A stretch of 25,837 bases of DNA. It comes from Saccoglossus kowalevskii (taxonomy: Eukaryota; Hemichordata; Enteropneusta; Harrimaniidae). Positions 21,176 through 25,837 of this stretch are shown piece after piece (position 1 is the stretch's first letter; every line of letters begins with the position of its first letter). The stretch covers positions 196,361 through 222,197 of the forward strand of contig NW_003132364.1 of the NCBI RefSeq assembly GCF_000003605.2. The letters are read 5' to 3'. Made by a program: the position numbers and the translations under genes. The notes under the pieces were generated by a model. That model saw only the letters and a program-made list of their open reading frames with translations, ran no database searches and was not told the DNA's origin.

Positions 21176-21197
21176 CACAGTCCCCCGTAGGACTGTG
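21176..21197. repeat. Inverted repeat CACAGTCC / GGACTGTG
   Basis: Eight-base perfect arms around a 6-base spacer. The same two words form the core of the palindrome at 11664-11684, and ACACAGTCC also occurs singly near 7223. This may be a shared transposon end or foldback. Confidence 0.6.
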
Positions 21198-21435
21198 ATT
21201 AGCAGAAGGCAGCTTTGTCATAGTAATTAGCAATGCACACCAAAAAGTGGACAAAAAGGCCCTTCGAGATTTTAAGAGTCATCGGCACATTTTGGCTTAT
21301 TGTAATCGAAGAAACGAAACGAAACGGGGATAACACATATCATGAAAATTAAATTGTAATCAGTGGAAATGGGTTTTATACGTACCATATGTACAAAATA
21401 TTTGCTGAAAAAAATTAATATGTAAATGGTTCTTT
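21198..21435. other. Intergenic DNA with short simple sequence
   Basis: No gene recognised. Three tandem GAAAC units occur near 21311-21325. Confidence 0.5.
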
Positions 21436-21765
21436 TCGCTAATTACAGATAATTAAAATACGTAATCAGCGAAACAGGGGTCTTACACGAACAATATTTA
21501 CAACTGTCGGTCGAAACCTGACCTGTATATTCACTTTTCAGTAGTGTATACTAGTATAACGACATAAAACATTTGCCGAACATAACGATACTTATCAGTA
21601 AATAGTTCATTTCGCCGATTACAGATAATAAAAAAACAAGGGTCTTACACGTGCAATATTTACAACTGTCGGTCGAAACTTGACCACCTTTCAGTCGTGT
21701 CATGTCGTAACTAGATAAAATATTTGCCAAAAAGTTTCGTTTCGCTAATTACAGATAATCGAAAT
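21436..21765. repeat. Diverged tandem repeat, about 2.5 copies
   Basis: GCTAATTACAGATAAT or its variant GCCGATTACAGATAAT occurs at 21438, 21614 and 21744. GGTCTTACACG followed by CAATATTTACAACTGTCGG occurs from 21479 and 21641, and AATATTTGC-type words precede each GCTAATTACAG. Spacings differ (176, 162 and 130 bp), so copies carry indels. Not matched to a known element. Confidence 0.75.
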
Positions 21766-22604
21766 ACAGCTGAATCTGGTGAAATTTGCAAATTGGGTAA
21801 TCAATATTCACAAATTCAGCCAAACATTACTAGCATATATATATATTACATGTACAATGTTAACAGTTGATGAGCAGTTTTTAAAAGATACAATTCCATG
21901 ATCATAACCCGGTTTTGGAAATACTAGATTTTAATATTTTCCTTTAAAATTTTCATAATTAAAAACAAAATCCATACATTGCTCTGGACACCTGTTTTCG
22001 ACACCTTGCGTGTATAAATATATTTACATTTGTTATTTAAGGTATGGTACATATGTGAATTGAAGACAGATTTGCCATGATTTTCGATTTGTAACAAGAA
22101 ACTATGAAAAGCAAAGAGCTTTATGTAATATACATCAAGTTTTCTCGTAAGAATGAAATTGTTTGTAGCCAACGTGTTTAGTAACAACATTATTATAAGA
22201 CATCTTTAGCTCATTGTAAAATGGCGGGTGAATGTAATATAAATGCATGCTTTAATCAACACCCATATTACCACATGTTTACAGTACTCAAACTCCCACT
22301 TTCCAAAAGCATTCAAATCTCACTTATTCATGGCTCTATCCCGAAGCTATTCAATCGAAAATCATTTCATGTTCTCGTAGTGCTGCACTAGAAGCTTTTC
22401 TATCTAGTTATAAACCTATTTCTAGTTTCTAATTAAGTTTAGAGTTATTGTATTTAATGGTATAGTACTAGGTTGAGTATTTCAAACCTATTTCATTTTC
22501 AGAGTGCCGTGGAACAGAAATAAATGAATATGATAGTATTAAGAGCTAAATTGTATTGCTGTCCCGCAATTCTTTTAACATCATCGTATTTCTCTATTCC
22601 TTTA
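21766..22604. other. Intergenic DNA, no gene recognised
   Basis: AT-rich, with a short (AT)n run near 21834-21847. The minus-strand open frame at 21924-22190 has no motif. The stretch just before 22605 could belong to the 5' part of the LINE but cannot be recognised as such. Confidence 0.45.
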
Positions 22605-24231
22605 GACGATGTACAGGGGATCAGGACTAAGTTGGTTGATTTTCATACCTATTTCGCGGATAATGTCTTCGATGTAATTTTGTTTACCGAAACATGATTG
22701 AATACAACTATTTTTTGTGGTGAACTCTTTGATGACACCAGGTATGCAGTATACAGAAGAGATAGGGATGTGTCAACATCATTGAGGAAATATGGGGGTG
22801 GAGTCCTGATAGCTGTTGGAACTGTTCTGCCTTTTCGACGGTGTCCTAAATTTGAAACCAACGCTGAAATTGTATGGATGGAAATACAATTACCAATGAA
22901 TAATGTATATTTGTGTAGTATTTATTATCCTGGTGACACCCAGACGCAATAATAAACGAATTTGATTTAGTGCAGAACTCCATGCGAGCGAACGATATTA
23001 TATTTGTTTGCGGTGATTTCAATCTTTGTGACATAATGTGGGACATGTCTGGTTATATTGAGCCTCAGTCATGGGCAACTAGACGATCTGATTTGTTTTT
23101 ATTTACAATTATTAATAATTCAATGTGTCAGCGAAGCAACATGTAATGCTCATTTTTTAGATCTTGTTTTTTTGTAATTTGGGTAATGTGCATATATCGT
23201 GTGCATTTCCAGCTGTAAATTCCATCCACAACGTTATTGTTTGTGATCTTGGTATTATCTGTTATCGATCGGCCTCAATGAGGAATGACAGCATAGTTTA
23301 CAATTACATTACTTTACACATATGAATAAATTACTTTCCTGCGTTCCGAGGAATATCTTACGTGAACATGACGATGTCGATGAATGCATTGAATTTTTTT
23401 ACGATATTTTGTATTCTGTTAGAGAGGATTGTGTCCCTAAAGTGAACACAAGTCGAAAATATCCGCCTTGTTATGATAGTGACCTAATGTGCCTACTGCG
23501 GGAAACGGAAGTCAGGCATCGTGAATATAAAAGAGGTGAGGTAGCATACAAGGTGTTTTCTGGTTTATTTGTCCCGCTTTTAATACTGTTTCAGAAATCT
23601 TTGGATACTGGAAAGTTTCCTAGTTTGTTTAAACAAGCAAATGTTTTACCGGTATTTAAAAGTCGCGACAAAACCGAAGTCATAAATTATAGACCCATAT
23701 CTCTCCTATCTATTATTAGTAAAGTTTTTGAAAAAGTAATTTTTGATCATAGTTTCAACCATGTAAAACCTCATTTATCAAACATCTACGGCAACTAACC
23801 TTGTGTTGTACATGGACTTTCATGATAACTGAATTATTTAACAAAAAATCAGGTTGACAGTGTTTATACTGATTTTCAAAAAGCTTTCGACTCTGTAAAT
23901 CGCAGACTCGCTATATACAAACTAAAACACTGTGGTATCTCGGAGTTTTGTGTTCTATGGAGTTTTGCATTTACCTTCTTCTTATCTGAGCATGCGCAAA
24001 CAAGGGGTAGTTGTTGATAATCAATGTTCTGTCTACAATTAGCCCAGGGTTACCACAGGGCTCACTGCTCGGTCCTCTAATTTTTAACATATACATGAAT
24101 GATTTGCCCAGTGTATGTAGTACATTGTCATGCCTGCTATTTATAATTTAATTCACAAGCCAGTCAAAAATCTATCTGAATGTAGGCAATTGTATACAGA
24201 TATAAATAATATATTTCTATGGTGCCACCAT
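22605..24231 (+). pseudogene. Decayed non-LTR retrotransposon (LINE, Jockey/CR1 type) ORF2
   Basis: Remnant of a LINE polyprotein with apurinic-like endonuclease then reverse transcriptase. Endonuclease: GIRTKL near 22617, ILFTET at 22677-22694, GGGVLIAV near 22795, and GDFN at 23012-23023 in another frame. Reverse transcriptase: a stretch ending NYRPISLLS at about 23686-23712, motif A as YTDFQKAFDSV with its first Asp at 23871, motif B as PQGSLLGP at 24053-24076 in yet another frame, then TDINNIFLWCHHY up to 24231. Defects: TGA replaces the expected Trp codon after TET (22695-22697), TAA TAA follows at about 22950, there are several frameshifts, an internal deletion near 23540-23565 removes the start of the RT domain, and no FADD box is readable around 24145. 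It is dead as an element. 5' end unresolved. Confidence 0.9.
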
Positions 24232-24412
24232 TATAAGGGGCTTTTTCCCAACATATTGGTTAATTTTTTCTATATTTTTAAAACAGCCTAAAAGGATATG
24301 AAAAACATTTGAAAAGTATGTGGGTTTGCTGATATACTTGACCTAAGTCATTGTTATATCGATCCCACAGTTAAAAATATAGAAAAAAGTAATGTTGGAA
24401 AAGCCCCTTATA
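24232..24412. mobile_element. 181-bp MITE with long terminal inverted repeats
   Basis: The left end starts TATAAGGGGCTTTTTCC and the right end finishes GGAAAAGCCCCTTATA. The complementarity extends inwards through AACAT and a TTTTTTCTATATTTTTAA block, giving imperfect arms of about 45-55 bases. The outermost TA on both sides is consistent with the TA target duplication of Tc1/mariner-type elements. No transposase is present, so it is non-autonomous. It begins immediately after the last readable LINE codons (WCHHY). Confidence 0.82.
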
Positions 24413-24707
24413 TTAGCAGATTATACCACTATCAAAGCATACAATGACAAACAAACTGCTTGCAATGTAGTAAAAAGTTATTGCAAAGTTGGAAAATTTA
24501 CATGGAAATGTGACCTATTTTGGTATATTACCGTGAACCATCGTTAAAAGTTCACAAAAGTGAATTAATATGGCGTAAATGGTCGTTTATTATCGTACTG
24601 ACTGCTGGAGCACGCACAGGTCATAGGTCAACTTACGAAAGACACAAGTGCAATTTTGAAACATTTCAAAACATTAAATGTCCTCCAATTCGAATAAAAT
24701 GCAAATG
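24413..24707. other. Spacer between MITE and SINE
   Basis: No LINE continuation could be recognised here. A 62-codon open frame at 24520-24708 shows no motif. Confidence 0.45.
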
Positions 24708-24840
24708 ATCCTCATAGCCGAGTGGTCAGGTGATCGACCATGACAATTTAGGCTCAATCGGCCGTGGCTAGTAATTGCATGGGAGACGACTTCAGCAAAC
24801 TGGCGACTTAAATACTTTCCCACTACACCAGTGGCAATAA
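24708..24840 (+). mobile_element. tRNA-derived SINE-like head
   Basis: 24715-24731 (TAGCCGAGTGGTCAGGT) matches a pol III A box of the Leu/Ser tRNA style. 24751-24761 (GGCTCAATCGG) is a partial B box about 35 bases later, the normal spacing. A cloverleaf is not evident, so it is not a working tRNA. Downstream, around 24768-24788, GTAATTGCATGGGAGAC resembles the end of the 5S rRNA internal promoter, but only loosely. The body leads without a gap into the 72-bp satellite. Confidence 0.55.
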
Positions 24841-25837
24841 ATCACCCTAATATTTAATTAGGATGGATAAATGTGTGGCCAAAATGGTCACCACACTATA
24901 CTACTTGCTATAAATATCCCTAACATTAATTAGGATGGATGAATGTGTGGCCAAAATGGTCATCACACTGCACTAGTGGCTATAAATCTTCCTAATACTA
25001 ATAAGGATGGATACATGTGTGGTCAAAATGGCCATCACACTATACTAATGGCTAAAAATCTCCCTAATATTATTTAGGTTGTATAAATGTGTGGCCAAAA
25101 TGGCCATCAAACTATACTAATTGCTATAAATCTCCCTAATATTAATTAAGATGAATAAATGTGTGGCCAAAATGGCCATCATGCTATACCGCTGGCATAA
25201 ATCTTCCTAATACGATTTAGGATGGATAAATGTGTGGCTAAAATGGCCATCACACTACACCTGTGGCAATACATCTCTCTGATATTAATTACGATGGATA
25301 AATGTGTGGCCAACTTGGCCATCACACTATACCACTGGCTATCAATCTACCGAATATTATTTAGGATGGATAAATGTGTGGCCAAAATGGCCATCACACT
25401 ACACCTGTGGCTATAAATCTCATTAATATTAATTACGATGGATAAATGTGTGGCCAAACTGGCCATCACACTACACCAGTGGCTATAAATCTCCCTAATA
25501 TTAATATACGATGGATAAATGTGTGGCCAAAATGGCCATCACACTATACTACTGGCTATAAATCTCGCTAATATTAATTACGATCGATAGATGTGTGGCC
25601 AAAATGGCCATCACACGACACCAGTAGCTACAAATCACCCTAAAATTAATTAGAATGGTTAAATGGATGGCAAAAATGGCCAATGGCAATAAATCTCCCT
25701 AATATTAATTGGGATGGATAAATGTGTAAATGTGTGCCAAAATGGCCATCACACTACACCAGTAGCTATAACTCGGCCTAATATTTATAAGGATGAATAA
25801 ATGTGTAAATGTGTGCCAAAATGGCCATCACACTACA
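24819..25837. repeat. 72-bp satellite array, truncated by window edge
   Basis: ATGTGTGGCC or its variant recurs at 24871, 24943, 25015, 25087, 25159, 25230, 25302, 25374, 25446, 25519, 25591 and 25663, a 71-73-bp period. The last two units carry an 8-bp duplication (ATGTGTAA before ATGTGTGCC), and one unit near 25681 is shortened. Each unit contains CCTAATATTAATTAGG, a near-perfect palindrome, then GTGTGGCCAAAATGGCCATCACAC-like sequence that can fold as a hairpin, and CACCAGTGGCTATAAATC. About 13-14 copies are visible. The 64-codon open frame at 25222-25416 is a by-product. Confidence 0.95.

Noticed and set aside
24715-24788. Functional tRNA gene
   Set aside because: A box is good but the B box is poor and no acceptor stem or cloverleaf is evident, so SINE-derived is more likely.

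Overview
The window looks like nuclear DNA from an invertebrate animal. It is AT-rich and mostly non-coding, with long minisatellite arrays, relics of LINE, SINE and MITE elements, AATAAA polyadenylation signals and splice-site-like sequence. There is no bacterial operon structure. The one intact gene is a histamine H3-like receptor, and the retroelement styles fit a marine bilaterian. A deuterostome such as a hemichordate, echinoderm or amphioxus is my guess, but the species cannot be fixed from this sequence.

Layout: 1-6196 is one continuous 21-bp minisatellite. A first subfamily (to about 985) is followed by a second (about 1124-6196), which contains nested higher-order duplications. 6197-8672 is unique AT-rich DNA with a 3 x 37-bp repeat. 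8673-10914 is a second, unrelated-looking minisatellite with a 30-bp unit, including a perfect 2 x 120-bp duplication. 10915-12461 is upstream non-coding DNA ending in a probable 3' splice site. 12555-14462 is the single complete protein gene, a 635-residue class A GPCR, followed by a plausible 3' UTR and polyadenylation signal near 14772.

14780-22600 has no recognisable gene. It holds a perfect 14-bp-arm hairpin (16721-16760), a cluster of three heat-shock-element-like sites with a TATA box and an AATAAA about 300 bp later (16953-17530; an orphan promoter or a solo LTR), a short broken protein-like fragment (20900-21151) and a diverged tandem repeat (21436-21760). 22605-24231 is a decayed Jockey/CR1-type LINE with endonuclease and reverse transcriptase motifs. 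A 181-bp TA-flanked inverted-repeat MITE (24232-24412) abuts or interrupts it. 24708-24840 has a tRNA-like SINE head, which runs directly into a 72-bp satellite that continues past the right edge.

The genes do not form a pathway. The window is best read as one receptor locus embedded in repeat-rich DNA. Nothing in it can be shown to be a new functional system. The best leads are the constant-core/variable-half 21-bp array, the heat-shock-like promoter without a gene, and the SINE-headed satellite.
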